Source: Roseinatronobacter ekhonensis
GTDB taxonomy: Bacteria > Pseudomonadota > Alphaproteobacteria > Rhodobacterales > Rhodobacteraceae
Assembly (NCBI RefSeq): GCF_900499075.1
Contig: NZ_UIHC01000025.1
Span: forward strand, 1 to 46,574
DNA: 46,574 bases
Reading direction: 5' to 3'
This document shows, piece after piece, positions 1 through 8,714 of this stretch. The notes under the pieces are model-generated. The model ran no database searches. It was not told where the DNA came from and worked only from the letters and a program-made list of their open reading frames with translations. Numbering within the stretch: position 1 is the first letter of the stretch; every line of letters begins with the position of its first letter. Position numbers and translations under genes: made by a program.

Positions 1-90
1 TGCAACCTCATCTCCCACCATGATAACCAAAACAGCCCAATCTCGAACCGTCCCAGCCAACCAGCAACGTCCCCGCCGCCGGTGAAGCGC

Positions 91-119
91 TATCTAGGCA
101 ATCCAAACAATACACGCAA
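91..119 (-). promoter_or_regulatory. Putative strong rRNA-type promoter pointing off the left edge
   Basis: On the minus strand the sequence reads TTGCGT (119-114), a 17-base spacer, then TAGATA (96-91). This is a good sigma-70-like match with optimal spacing. The next bases, beginning GCGCTTCACCGGCGGCGG, resemble the start of rRNA operon leaders I know from Rhodobacteraceae. No gene lies between it and position 1, so the transcript would leave the window. The promoter geometry is seen directly; the link to an rRNA operon is inference from memory of such leaders. Confidence 0.45.
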
Positions 120-158
120 CAGGAAAAGACAGAAAAATGACAAAAAGTCTGATTGACT

Positions 159-193
159 CTAGGTCAGCCATGGATTGGCCGGGACTGACCTAG
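159..193 (-). terminator. Hairpin at the end of scpB, probable terminator
   Basis: CTAGGTCAG (159-167) and CTGACCTAG (185-193) are a perfect 9-base inverted repeat. Inside it a second pair, GCCA/TGGC, can extend the stem across small bulges. The scpB stop codon lies in one arm. On the minus strand T-rich DNA (TTTTTGTCATTTTT) follows about a dozen bases after the hairpin, which is further than in a textbook intrinsic terminator. It separates scpAB from the leftward promoter at 91-119. Confidence 0.4.
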
Positions 194-840
194 TCCTCGA
201 ACAGCTCTGACTGGCCACGCACGGGACCATCCAGCGCTTCGTCGTCTTCGGCGGCTTGATCCGCTTGCCCCGGCATGGGCCGGTTATCGAGCAACCCCGC
301 GGCACGCAATTCCTGCAGTCCCGGCAGGTCGCGCGCTGATTCCAGCCCGAAATGGTCGAGGAAATCTTGGGTCACGACAAACGTCACGGGCCGCCCCGGT
401 GTCATGCGTCGGCGCCCCAGGCGCACCCAGCCCAGTTCCAGAAGCTGGTCGAGCGTGCCACGCGACACTGCGACACCGCGGATTTCTTCAATCTCTGTGC
501 GGGTGGCGGGTTGGTGATAGGCAATGATCGCCAGCGTTTCGATCGCAGCGCGCGAGAGTTTACGATTCTCTACGCGCTCGGCCTGCATAAGCCAGCCCAG
601 ATCTGGCGCGGTGCGCAGCGCGTAGGCGTCGCCCATCCGCATCAGCACCACGCCGCGCCCCGTATAGCGGCGCCGCAGTTGCGCCAGCGCTTCGGCGGTA
701 TCGCAGCCTTGCGGCAGGCGGGCGGAAATATCGGCGGCACTGAGGGGATGGTCGCAGGCAAAAAGAATCGCCTCCACCATCCGTTCCTGCTCTGCCATGG
801 GCGGCGCGGCAAAGGCTGACGGGTCCGGCGCGTCCATCAT
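190..840 (-). CDS. scpB: Segregation and condensation protein B
   Basis: ScpB binds ScpA and Smc to form the bacterial condensin that compacts and separates chromosomes. The 216-residue product has two winged-helix domains: residues ~15-85, and ~93-165, which carries LSRAAIETLAIIAYHQP (95-111) and the GWVRLGRRRMTPGRP stretch, both hallmarks of the family. The tail is acidic (ends ELFED). I start at the ATG at 840 because it overlaps the scpA stop as ATGA, implying translational coupling. The open frame continues 58 codons further back into scpA, but that part has no ScpB character. Conserved pairing with scpA makes the assignment firm. Confidence 0.95.
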   Translation of the reverse strand: MMDAPDPSAFAAPPMAEQERMVEAILFACDHPLSAADISARLPQGCDTAEALAQLRRRYTGRGVVLMRMGDAYALRTAPDLGWLMQAERVENRKLSRAAIETLAIIAYHQPATRTEIEEIRGVAVSRGTLDQLLELGWVRLGRRRMTPGRPVTFVVTQDFLDHFGLESARDLPGLQELRAAGLLDNRPMPGQADQAAEDDEALDGPVRGQSELFED

Positions 841-1610
841 GGCGTTTCCCGTCCGCGCAGTTGCACTGGCGCGAACGCATCGGCTTGACGCATCTCTACC
901 TTGCCCTGCTTTGCCAGTTCCAGCGATGCCGCAAAGGTCGAGGCCAGCGCAGACCGCCGGCGTTGCCCCGCCTTGCCCCAGCCTTCGGGCAAAAACTGCT
1001 GCAAACTGGCCCAATCCTGTGACACAGGCAGCAGCCGGGCCAGACGCTCCAACGCCGCTTCAAGGGCATATATGTCGCTGCGGTTAAACGCGTAGGGGCG
1101 AAACTCGTCGCGGGTGCGCAGCCGCGCGTACGCGCGCATCAGGTCCAACAAACTGGCCTGTGTTTCCGTCTTGCGGGTGATTGCGACCGCCTCTGGCTGG
1201 CCTCGGACGAAAAAATCGCGCCCTTTCTGATCACGCCCCATCAGCCGGGCGGCCACATCGCGCATCGCTTGCAGCCGCTCCAACTGCCATGCCAGATGCG
1301 CGGCCAGATCCTCGCCGCTTGGCCCGTCCTCTGCCGGATCGGGAGGCAACAGAAGCCGCGATTTGAGATAGGCCAGCCACGCGGCCATGACCAAGTAATC
1401 GGCGGCCAGTTCGATGCGCAGGCTACGGGCCTGTTCGATGAAATTCAGATACTGCTCGGACAGTTGCAGCACGGAAACACGGCGCAGATCGACCTTCTGG
1501 CTCCGCGACAGGGTCAGCAGCAGGTCGAGCGGCCCTTCGAAGCCGTCGACATCGACAATCAACGCCTCTGCGGCGCGGCGGTCGTCTATGTTGTCCCAGT
1601 CGTCACTCAT
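837..1610 (-). CDS. scpA: Segregation and condensation protein A
   Basis: ScpA is the kleisin of the Smc-ScpAB condensin, bridging the Smc heads. The 257-residue product has the diagnostic N-terminal motif FEGPLDLLLTLSRSQKVDL near residues 24-43, followed by the helical QLSEQYLNFIEQA segment that contacts the Smc neck. Its C-terminal half has the winged-helix features (FLPEGWGKAGQRRRSALASTF) expected for the Smc head contact. It overlaps scpB by four bases. In Rhodobacteraceae scpAB often follows a beta-hexosaminidase (nagZ); here the upstream gene is ribE, 50 bases away. No strong ribosome-binding site is visible before the ATG. Confidence 0.95.
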   Translation of the reverse strand: MSDDWDNIDDRRAAEALIVDVDGFEGPLDLLLTLSRSQKVDLRRVSVLQLSEQYLNFIEQARSLRIELAADYLVMAAWLAYLKSRLLLPPDPAEDGPSGEDLAAHLAWQLERLQAMRDVAARLMGRDQKGRDFFVRGQPEAVAITRKTETQASLLDLMRAYARLRTRDEFRPYAFNRSDIYALEAALERLARLLPVSQDWASLQQFLPEGWGKAGQRRRSALASTFAASLELAKQGKVEMRQADAFAPVQLRGRETP

Positions 1611-1660
1611 GGGGGGAGTTTAGGCGCAAGCTGGCGCGCCGTCTATCACCCAGCGCCAGA

Positions 1661-2254
1661 TCACCGCGCGCCCCACTCCTGCAGGCGGGCGACATAGCGG
1701 GCAAGAGTGTCGATTTCCAGATTGATCATATCGCCCAGCTTGGTGTCGGCCCATGTTGTGGCTTGCTTGGTATGAGGAATGAGGTTGATCCCGAATTCAG
1801 CGCCCTCGACCTCGTTCACGGTCAGCGAGGTGCCGTTCAGCGCGACCGACCCTTTCGGCGCAATGAACCCTGCCAGCGCGTCTGGGGCGCGAAACCGGAT
1901 GCGGGTGCTACCGCCCTCGTCGTGCAGCCCGGTCACTTCGGCCAGCCCATCAACATGGCCCGACACGATATGCCCGCCCAATTCATCGCCCACTTTCAGC
2001 GCACGTTCCAGGTTCACGCGTTTCCCCGGCTCCCATGTTCCAAGATTGGTCTTGGCCACCGTTTCTGCCGATACCTGCACGTCATACCAATCCGGCCCCA
2101 GCGCTACCACGGTCAGGCACACGCCGTCCGACGCGATGGACGCGCCGATCTCTATGCGCGACGTGTCATATCCGGTCTCTAGCCGGGCGCGCAGATCGCC
2201 TTCTTGGACAACGGACCTGACGCGGCCGATATCGGTTATGATGCCTGTGAACAT
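1661..2254 (-). CDS. ribE: Riboflavin synthase alpha subunit
   Basis: The enzyme dismutates two 6,7-dimethyl-8-ribityllumazine molecules to riboflavin and a pyrimidine, the last step of riboflavin synthesis. The 197-residue product has the two tandem lumazine-binding barrels of the family. Barrel one starts with MFTGIITDIGRV and carries SDGVCLTV (42-49). Barrel two has GHIVSGHVDG (94-103) and GTSLTVNEV (141-149). Length fits the family. Other rib genes are not adjacent. I see no FMN riboswitch in the 168 bases upstream. It diverges from kpsS. Confidence 0.96.
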   Translation of the reverse strand: MFTGIITDIGRVRSVVQEGDLRARLETGYDTSRIEIGASIASDGVCLTVVALGPDWYDVQVSAETVAKTNLGTWEPGKRVNLERALKVGDELGGHIVSGHVDGLAEVTGLHDEGGSTRIRFRAPDALAGFIAPKGSVALNGTSLTVNEVEGAEFGINLIPHTKQATTWADTKLGDMINLEIDTLARYVARLQEWGAR

Positions 2255-2363
2255 TGCTTTTCCCCTTTTGCGCCCGCAGGTAATCTTAGCGCCTGTGGCA
2301 TTGCAAGCAACACACCGGCCCTGCCTGCGCGTTTTTAATGACGTTGGCCGCTTTTTCGTTTAC

Positions 2364-2408
2364 GCTATAGAAAAATAGCAGCCCTATTCTTGCGATTAGG
2401 GATATAAT
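2364..2408 (+). promoter_or_regulatory. Candidate promoter/operator before the capsule genes
   Basis: The ribE-kpsS gap holds a perfect TATAAT (2403-2408), 14 bases before the kpsS ATG. Just upstream are two short inverted repeats: GCTAT/ATAGC (2364-2368, 2375-2379) and CCCTA/TAGGG (2382-2386, 2397-2401). No good -35 box lies 16-18 bases upstream of the TATAAT. If it is the -10 box, the leader would be only a few bases and the repeats would sit where an activator or repressor could act. This rests on short motifs only. Confidence 0.3.
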
Positions 2409-2422
2409 CAGGCGAAACCGCC

Positions 2423-3712
2423 ATGTCAGTAACGACCGCTTCGCGGCGCTTCCTGTTTTTGCAGGGGCCGCATGGACCGTTTTTCAACCGGCTGGCCCGT
2501 ATGCTGCGGGCGGCGGGGGCGGATGTATGGCGCGTGGGATTCAATCGCGGCGACGCGCTGTTCTGGGGTGATCGCGACAGCTACATTCCCTACACCGGCA
2601 CGCAAGAGGACTGGGCGGGGTGTTGCGCTGACCTGTTCCAGCGCCACGCCATAACCGATCTTGCGGTTTATGGTGACGTGCGACCGGTGCATGCTCAGGC
2701 CATCGCGCTTGCAAAGGCACGCGGCATCACCGTGCATGTCTTCGAGGAAGGCTATCTGCGGCCCTATTGGGTCACCTATGAGCGCAACGGCACCAACGGC
2801 AATTCCGAACTAATGGATATGAGCCTTGATGACATGCGCCGCGCGCTGGAGAAATGCGATCTGGAATTGCCCGATCCGCCCGCGCATTGGGGCGATATGC
2901 GCCATCATATCTTCTACGGGGCGATCTATCATTTCTGCGTCATGGCGCTGAACGGGCAGTATCGCAATTTTCGGCCCCACCGCGACCTGTCCGTGGGTCA
3001 GGAATTCAGACTGTATCTCAAACGGCTTTGGGCCATGCCTCTGACCTCTCTGGAGCGGCGTATCGCGTCATGGCGCATCCGCAATGGCGGGTTTCCGTAT
3101 CATCTGGTGCTGTTGCAACTGGCCCATGATAGCAGCTTCCGCGCGCATGGCCCGTTCGACAGTCAGGCGCAGTTTCTGGAGACGGTGTTCGAGGGCTTCG
3201 CGCGCGGCGCCCCGCGCCACCATCACCTGGTAATAAAAGCGCACCCACTTGAAGACGGGCGCATGCCGCTGCGGGGGATCATTCGCAAACTGACCGCCGC
3301 GTATGGGCTGCAAGGGCGCGTGCATTTCGTACGTGGCGGCAAGCTTGCGCTGCTGTTGAACCACGCGCGCTCTGCAGTGACGGTGAATTCCACAGCCGCG
3401 CAACAGGTGCTTTGGCGTGGCATGCCGCTCAAAGCGTTTGGGCGCGCGGTGTTCGAGAAGCCGGAATTCGTCTCGACCCAACCGCTGGAGCAGTTTTTCA
3501 GCGCGCCCACACGGCCAGATGCCCGCGCCTACCGCCGCTACCGCCATTTTTTGCTGGAAACCTCTCAGGTGCCCGGCGGCTACTACTCTTTGCGGGGTCG
3601 CCGTCAGCTTATGCGACATGTGGTGGATATGATGCTTGCCGCGCATGACCCATATACCGCGTTGCGCTTGGGCGACGCGGCACCCCGGCAACAGTTGCGC
3701 ATGGTCCCATAA
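2423..3712 (+). CDS. kpsS: Capsular polysaccharide lipid-linker Kdo transferase KpsS-like
   Basis: KpsS proteins start the poly-beta-Kdo linker that joins group-2 capsules to lyso-phosphatidylglycerol at the inner face of the cytoplasmic membrane. The 429-residue product opens with RFLFLQGPHGPFFNRLARML (9-28). It then has VFEEGYLRPYW (106-116), LAHDSSFRAHGPF (233-245), the KAHPLEDGR acceptor/nucleotide-site motif (272-280) and VNSTAAQ (321-327). All are typical of the capsule synthesis family PF05159. It is the first gene of a plus-strand group with an export lipoprotein and kpsC. No signal peptide is seen, as expected for a cytosolic enzyme. Confidence 0.9.
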   Translation: MSVTTASRRFLFLQGPHGPFFNRLARMLRAAGADVWRVGFNRGDALFWGDRDSYIPYTGTQEDWAGCCADLFQRHAITDLAVYGDVRPVHAQAIALAKARGITVHVFEEGYLRPYWVTYERNGTNGNSELMDMSLDDMRRALEKCDLELPDPPAHWGDMRHHIFYGAIYHFCVMALNGQYRNFRPHRDLSVGQEFRLYLKRLWAMPLTSLERRIASWRIRNGGFPYHLVLLQLAHDSSFRAHGPFDSQAQFLETVFEGFARGAPRHHHLVIKAHPLEDGRMPLRGIIRKLTAAYGLQGRVHFVRGGKLALLLNHARSAVTVNSTAAQQVLWRGMPLKAFGRAVFEKPEFVSTQPLEQFFSAPTRPDARAYRRYRHFLLETSQVPGGYYSLRGRRQLMRHVVDMMLAAHDPYTALRLGDAAPRQQLRMVP

Positions 3713-3805
3713 CCGCTAACCCATTTCATCCCTTGGCGAAAAGCGCGCATGCATGTATGGTTTTCGCAATAATCAGAGGCAAGTCCTTTTACAGGAGCCC
3801 GAGCA

Positions 3806-4945
3806 GTGTTTGCTATCTTGAATAAATGTGGCCACGCCGTGGCCCTATTGGCGTGTGTTGCGGTTGCAGCATGTGACATTTCGGCTGACGGTCCGACCGC
3901 CAATCAAATCTATGACGGGTCGGTCATGCGCAATGGCGACGCGCATATCATCGCCGTAACCAAGCGTGTCAGCCATATCGCGAACCGGACAGAAACGCTC
4001 GGCTTCAGCCATGCGCTGCGCAAGGGCGCGCTGCTCGGGGGCGACACGATCCGCCCCGGCGATGTCATCACGCTCAACGTGTTTGAAAACGTTCCCGAAG
4101 GTTTGCTGGCCCCGGAAGCCACGAATAACGCGATTATCGAAACCTTGCAGGTCGATGACGCGGGGTTCATCTTTGTGCCCTATGCAGGGCGCATCCGTGC
4201 GGCGGGGCAATCGCCCGACGCATTGCGCCGCTTGCTGACACGCTCGCTGGATGAACAAACGCCGGACCCACAGGTTCTGGTGGCACGCACGCAGGGCGAC
4301 GGGTCAACCGTATCGGTCACCGGCGGCGTAACCGCGCAAGGGGTTTATCCGATCACCCGTGCCTCGAACCGGCTGTCATCTATCATAGCCTCGGCGGGTG
4401 GTATCAGCATTCCACTGGAAACCGCACAGGTTCTGGTCACGCGCGGCACCCGTCAGGACAGCGCATGGCTTGAAGACATCTTCTCTGACCCGTCGCTGGA
4501 CATTGCGATGCGCGGCGGCGACCGGGTTCTGGTCAAGCAAGACCAGCGCAGCTTCTCGGTGTTGGGGGCAACGGGGACGACAGACCGCGTTACATTCGAC
4601 ACGCAGCAGATTTCCGCGATAGAGGCGCTGGCCTCTGTCGGCGGCCTTGACCCATTGCGCGCAGACCCAAAGGGCGTCTTCATCTTTCGCGATGAACGCC
4701 CCGAAATCGCAACGGAAATCTTGGGCTTCGGGCAATTCGTGACCGATGCGCGTTTCGTCTATGTGCTGGACCTGACCGCGCCAACCGGCATGTTCAACGC
4801 GCGGGATTTCAAGATACGCGATGGCGATACGATCTTCGTGACAGAGGCCAGCTCGGTGCTCTGGGCGCGCCAGATCTCGGCTCTCACGGGCACACTGACC
4901 GCTGCCGGGTCGATCCGCACGCTGACGCGCAGCACCACGGACTGA
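3806..4945 (+). CDS. Outer-membrane polysaccharide export lipoprotein (Wza/KpsD/BexD type)
   Basis: OPX proteins form the channel through which capsule or exopolysaccharide crosses the outer membrane. The 379-residue product starts at a GTG with AGGAG (3793-3797) eight bases ahead. A lipoprotein signal follows, with lipobox VAAC and lipidated Cys23. The poly_export domain (GDVITLNVFENVPEG... DDAGFIFVPYAGRI... DPQVLVAR) comes next, then SLBB-like repeats with SVTGGVTAQGVYPI and a second unit around GDRVLVKQDQRSFSVLGATG. The length fits a Wza-like channel; KpsD of E. coli is longer. Sitting between kpsS and kpsC, it is the likely exit channel for the same capsule. kpsC starts eight bases downstream. 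Confidence 0.88.
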   Translation: MFAILNKCGHAVALLACVAVAACDISADGPTANQIYDGSVMRNGDAHIIAVTKRVSHIANRTETLGFSHALRKGALLGGDTIRPGDVITLNVFENVPEGLLAPEATNNAIIETLQVDDAGFIFVPYAGRIRAAGQSPDALRRLLTRSLDEQTPDPQVLVARTQGDGSTVSVTGGVTAQGVYPITRASNRLSSIIASAGGISIPLETAQVLVTRGTRQDSAWLEDIFSDPSLDIAMRGGDRVLVKQDQRSFSVLGATGTTDRVTFDTQQISAIEALASVGGLDPLRADPKGVFIFRDERPEIATEILGFGQFVTDARFVYVLDLTAPTGMFNARDFKIRDGDTIFVTEASSVLWARQISALTGTLTAAGSIRTLTRSTTD

Positions 4946-4953
4946 TCCGTCAT

Positions 4954-6924
4954 ATGCGCCGCCCTCGGGTTCATGCCGTATCCGGCGGGTTCCTGGGTCC
5001 GGGCGCGCAGGCACGCCGTATCCGGCGCATCATGCGCTTGGCAGGGTATCCTGTCGGCATCGGGTTGCCGGGCAAAGGCGATACAATCGCGGCATGGGGC
5101 CACGCGCCGCGTGCCGCGCGCGCCGAAAAGCTGGCCAACAAACGCGGCGCGCGGCTTCTCAGGGTAGAGGATGCCTTCCTGCGCTCGCTCTTTCCGGGCA
5201 GGCAAGGGGAAGCCACGCTCGGCCTTTTGATTGACGAATCCGGCATCTATTACGACCCGTCGCAGCCCAGCGATCTGGAAACCCTGCTGGCCACCCACCC
5301 GCTGGATGACCACGCCGTGCTGGAACGCGCGCGCCTCTGCATGGCCCGTTTGCGCGCGGCCCATCTTAGCAAGTATTCGGCAGTCACCCCCGACACGCCC
5401 GCCCCTGCACCCGGATATGTGCTGGTGGTGGACCAGGTGCACGGGGATGCGTCGCTGACCCATGGCGGATTGCACGGTCAGCTTTCGCCGCATATCTTCC
5501 ACGACATGCTGGTGCAGGCGCAGCTAGACCACCCGACCGCGCGCATCATCATCCGCACCCATCCCGAAACGGCCCAAGGGTTGCGCCATGGCCATTTCAC
5601 CAGCGCGGATGCCGCCGCCGACCGGATCACGCTGCACGATGCGCCCTGCTCGCCATGGGACCTGCTGGAGGGTGCGATTGCGGTTTATACCGTCAGCTCA
5701 CAACTGGGGTTCGAGGCGATCCTCGCAAGGCACCGCCCCCATGTCTGGGGCCTGCCCTTCTACGCGGGCTGGGGGCTGACCCATGACCAGATACCTCACC
5801 CACGCCGCTCACGCCGCCTGACCCCTGCACAGTTATTCGCGGGGGCAATGCTGCTGTATCCCAAATGGTATGACCCCTGCCGCGACCGTCTGTGCGACCT
5901 GCCCGACCTTCTCGACCATCTGGAACCGCTTGCCCGCGCGTGGCGAGAGGATCACGCGGGCTATGACGCGCTGAACATGCGGCTGTGGAAACGCCCGCAT
6001 CTGCAAGCGTTTTTCGGGCGCTGGCAAAAGCTGCGCTTTCGCAAAGCCCCCGGCAACCGGCGCAGCATGGTCTGGGGCACAGGCCCGGACGATATCAGGA
6101 TCGAAGACGGCATCCTGCGCTCACGCGGGCTTGGCGCGGCGCTGACGCCGCCAATCTCTTTGGTGCGCGACGATGTCGGCATTTACTACGACCCCACCGG
6201 CCCATCACGGCTGGAAAAGCTGATTGCGTCTCCGCTCCCACCGGGGGGCGCCGACAGGGCTGCGCGATTGGTCGCAAAGCTCTGTGCCCAAGGCACAACA
6301 AAATACAACCTTGCGGGCGTCCGCCCTGTCCTGCCGCAAGGCCACCGTATCCTCGTGCCAGGCCAGGTCGAGGATGACGCTTCCATCCGGCTTGGCGCGG
6401 ATACGGTCCAGACCAATGCGCAATTGCTTGACGAAGTCCGCAGGCAAAACCCGCAGGCCGTGATCCTCTACAAACCTCACCCCGATATCGAAGCAGGCCT
6501 GCGCCCCGGCGCATTGCACGACACACGCGCCGCCGACATGGTGCTGCCTGCGACAGATACCGCATGGCTGCTGGACCAGGTGCAAGAGGTCTGGACCATC
6601 ACCTCGACGCTCGGGTTCGAGGCGCTTTTGCGTGGCATCCCTGTCACCTGCCTGGGCGCGCCGTTTTACGCGGGCTGGGGGCTGACACAGGATCTGGGGT
6701 CCATCCCCGACCGCCGCCAGGCGCGGCCCGATCTGAACGCCCTCGCCCATGCCGTGCTCATCGCCTATCCGCGCTATCTTGACCCGATCACGCGCCTGCC
6801 CTGTGGGCCCGAACTCGCGTTGGAACGCCTCGCTTCGGCAAAAAGCCCGACACAGCCGCCAACCCTGCGCGCGCTGGCCAAGCTGCAAGGGCTGCTGGCA
6901 AGTCGCACGACCTTTTGGCGATAG
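4954..6924 (+). CDS. kpsC: Capsule Kdo-linker transferase KpsC, two-domain
   Basis: KpsC extends the poly-Kdo linker of group-2 capsules with two fused beta-Kdo transferase modules. The 656-residue protein visibly consists of two related halves. LLIDESGIYYDPSQPSDLE and LVRDDVGIYYDPTGPSRLE correspond, as do VDQVHGDAS and GQVEDDAS. Near the end of each half, LGFEAILARHRPHVWGLPF and LGFEALLRGIPVTCLGAPF are each followed by YAGWGLT. Both halves keep the HP motif (RTHPE, KPHPD). The ATG lies eight bases after the export lipoprotein stop, so the two are probably coupled; the ribosome site is weak. The transporter genes kpsM and kpsT are not adjacent; a KpsM-like permease is at 35.4 kb. Confidence 0.92.
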   Translation: MRRPRVHAVSGGFLGPGAQARRIRRIMRLAGYPVGIGLPGKGDTIAAWGHAPRAARAEKLANKRGARLLRVEDAFLRSLFPGRQGEATLGLLIDESGIYYDPSQPSDLETLLATHPLDDHAVLERARLCMARLRAAHLSKYSAVTPDTPAPAPGYVLVVDQVHGDASLTHGGLHGQLSPHIFHDMLVQAQLDHPTARIIIRTHPETAQGLRHGHFTSADAAADRITLHDAPCSPWDLLEGAIAVYTVSSQLGFEAILARHRPHVWGLPFYAGWGLTHDQIPHPRRSRRLTPAQLFAGAMLLYPKWYDPCRDRLCDLPDLLDHLEPLARAWREDHAGYDALNMRLWKRPHLQAFFGRWQKLRFRKAPGNRRSMVWGTGPDDIRIEDGILRSRGLGAALTPPISLVRDDVGIYYDPTGPSRLEKLIASPLPPGGADRAARLVAKLCAQGTTKYNLAGVRPVLPQGHRILVPGQVEDDASIRLGADTVQTNAQLLDEVRRQNPQAVILYKPHPDIEAGLRPGALHDTRAADMVLPATDTAWLLDQVQEVWTITSTLGFEALLRGIPVTCLGAPFYAGWGLTQDLGSIPDRRQARPDLNALAHAVLIAYPRYLDPITRLPCGPELALERLASAKSPTQPPTLRALAKLQGLLASRTTFWR

Positions 6925-6954
6925 CTTCATCTTGCGACAAATACTCGCGGGGGA

Positions 6955-6994
6955 AATTCGGCCCCAACGGGCCGAATTGGGGGCGGCAGCCCCC
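6955..6994. terminator. Double hairpin between kpsC and rnj (family-specific intergenic element)
   Basis: AATTCGGCCC (6955-6964) and GGGCCGAATT (6969-6978) form a perfect 10-bp stem with a CAAC loop. GGGGGC (6979-6984) and GCCCCC (6989-6994) then form a second stem with a GGCA loop. CAAATACTCGCGGGGG precedes them. The element lies between convergent genes and can terminate both. A copy with the same architecture but different first-stem sequence is at 27933-27970. There is no T-run, so termination may rely on stem strength or the element may be a REP-like repeat. Confidence 0.65.
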
Positions 6995-7035
6995 TGAACA
7001 AAAGGCGTGGGCGCAAGCCCTCCGCAAGGTCGGCG

Positions 7036-8706
7036 CTACTCGGCGCTCAAGCGGCTGACGACGATTGTCACCTCGGGCTTCTTGCCCAGCTCTTCCATCA
7101 CCACCTGACGCACAACGCGGCGCATACCATCGTTGATCTTGTCGTCATCGGCCAGAACCTTGCTGCTGGCGCGGTTCAGAAAGTCGGACAACTCGTCCTC
7201 GATCACCTCGTTCATGGGCTGGCCGCCCTTGGCCATCGGGCGCAGGCCCGCGATCTCGGCCCAGGGGTCGCCCAGCACCTCGTCGGCCTCATCCATGATG
7301 ACCGTCACGAACACATGCCCGCCAATTGCCATGCGGATACGGTCGCGGATGATCCCATCCATCGCGCCGATCATGCGGCTTCCGTCCAGATAGATGCGGC
7401 CGGTCGGCACTTCGTCGACCAATGCGGGCACGTCGTCTGTCAGGTCCAGCACCGACCCGTTCGCCACCACCAGAGAGCGCATGCCCCGCGTGATCGCCAG
7501 TTTCGCGTGTTCGCGCATCATGCGGTGTTCGCCATGCATCGGCACAAGGATCGCGGGTTGGATCAGATCCTGCATCGCTTCCAGATCGGGGCGGTTGGCG
7601 TGGCCAGAGACGTGATAGAGCCGTTCAGCATTGTCGATCACATCGACGCCCATTTCCGACAGTCCGTTGACAATACGGCCAACCTCGCGCTCGTTTCCGG
7701 GAATTGTCATGCTGGAAAAGAGGAACGTATCCCCTTCGCGCATGTTCAGACCCATATAGGTGCCGCGCGCCAGTTGCGCGCTGGCCGCACGCCGCTCGCC
7801 CTGGCTACCCGTCACGATCAATAACAGATTTTCTCGCGGGATGTCTTTTGCCTGCTCCGGGCTGACGGTTGGCGGGAAATCCTTCAGGATACCCGATTCC
7901 GTGGCCACCTGCGTCATCCGCAGCATCGCGCGGCCCATCAGGCAGACCGAGCGTCCGGCTTCTGTTGCGGCCACAGCCAGCGTTTTCAGCCGCGCCACGT
8001 TGGACGCGAATGTCGTCGCAACGACCATGCCGGGGGCATTGCGCATCAGGTCGGCAATCGGTTCGGACAGCGTCGCCTCGGACCGGCCGGGGTGTTTGTT
8101 CATCACATTCGTGCTGTCGCACATCATCGCCTTGACACTCGACCGCCCGATCTCGGCGAGCATCGCAGGGTCATGCGGCTCGCCCACGCCGGGGCTGGTA
8201 TCGGCCTTGAAATCACCCGAATGGACCAGACGGCCCGCGGGCGTGTCGATGATCATGCCCGACGCTTCAGGCAGCGAATGCGCAACGGGGAAGAACTGCA
8301 CACGGAAGGGTCCGGCCTTGATCTCTTCCATCTTGCCGACGGTCTGAACATGGGCAATGTCCTGCCCCTGATCCTGCATTTTCAGCCGTGCAATGCGGGC
8401 GGTGAAATCGCGCGCGTAGACCGGCGCTTGCAGCTTGTCCCACATCTGGCCCACGGCCCCGATGTGATCTTCATGCGCATGGGTGATAAAGATCGCGTCC
8501 AGCCGGTCGCGGCGTTCTTCCAGCCATGTCAGATCGGGCATGATCACATCAACACCGGGCTGTCCGCCCATATCCGGGAAGGTGATTCCCAGATCGACCA
8601 GAATGAACCGCTCGCGCCCCTTGGGCCCGTAGCCATACAGATAGGCATTCATGCCCACCTCGCCTGCGCCCCCAAGGGGGATATAGATTAACCGTTCTTT
8701 GCTCAT
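7036..8706 (-). CDS. rnj: Ribonuclease J
   Basis: RNase J is a metallo-beta-lactamase-fold nuclease with 5'-3' exonuclease and endonuclease activity in mRNA decay and rRNA maturation. The 556-residue product has the zinc motif HAHEDH (76-81), the HSGDFK and CDSTN motifs of the beta-CASP group, SGHANRPDL, and MHGEHRM toward the end of the catalytic part. Length matches RNase J. The ATG at 8706 is preceded by GGAGCAGGC. It lies eight bases after coaX, at the end of the nuo-birA-coaX row, an order conserved in many alphaproteobacteria. The double hairpin at 6955-6994 follows it. Confidence 0.95.
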   Translation of the reverse strand: MSKERLIYIPLGGAGEVGMNAYLYGYGPKGRERFILVDLGITFPDMGGQPGVDVIMPDLTWLEERRDRLDAIFITHAHEDHIGAVGQMWDKLQAPVYARDFTARIARLKMQDQGQDIAHVQTVGKMEEIKAGPFRVQFFPVAHSLPEASGMIIDTPAGRLVHSGDFKADTSPGVGEPHDPAMLAEIGRSSVKAMMCDSTNVMNKHPGRSEATLSEPIADLMRNAPGMVVATTFASNVARLKTLAVAATEAGRSVCLMGRAMLRMTQVATESGILKDFPPTVSPEQAKDIPRENLLLIVTGSQGERRAASAQLARGTYMGLNMREGDTFLFSSMTIPGNEREVGRIVNGLSEMGVDVIDNAERLYHVSGHANRPDLEAMQDLIQPAILVPMHGEHRMMREHAKLAITRGMRSLVVANGSVLDLTDDVPALVDEVPTGRIYLDGSRMIGAMDGIIRDRIRMAIGGHVFVTVIMDEADEVLGDPWAEIAGLRPMAKGGQPMNEVIEDELSDFLNRASSKVLADDDKINDGMRRVVRQVVMEELGKKPEVTIVVSRLSAE

Positions 8707-8714
8707 GCCTGCTC

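Noticed and set aside
2255-2422. FMN riboswitch before ribE
   Set aside because: None of the conserved RFN element segments is visible in this short gap.
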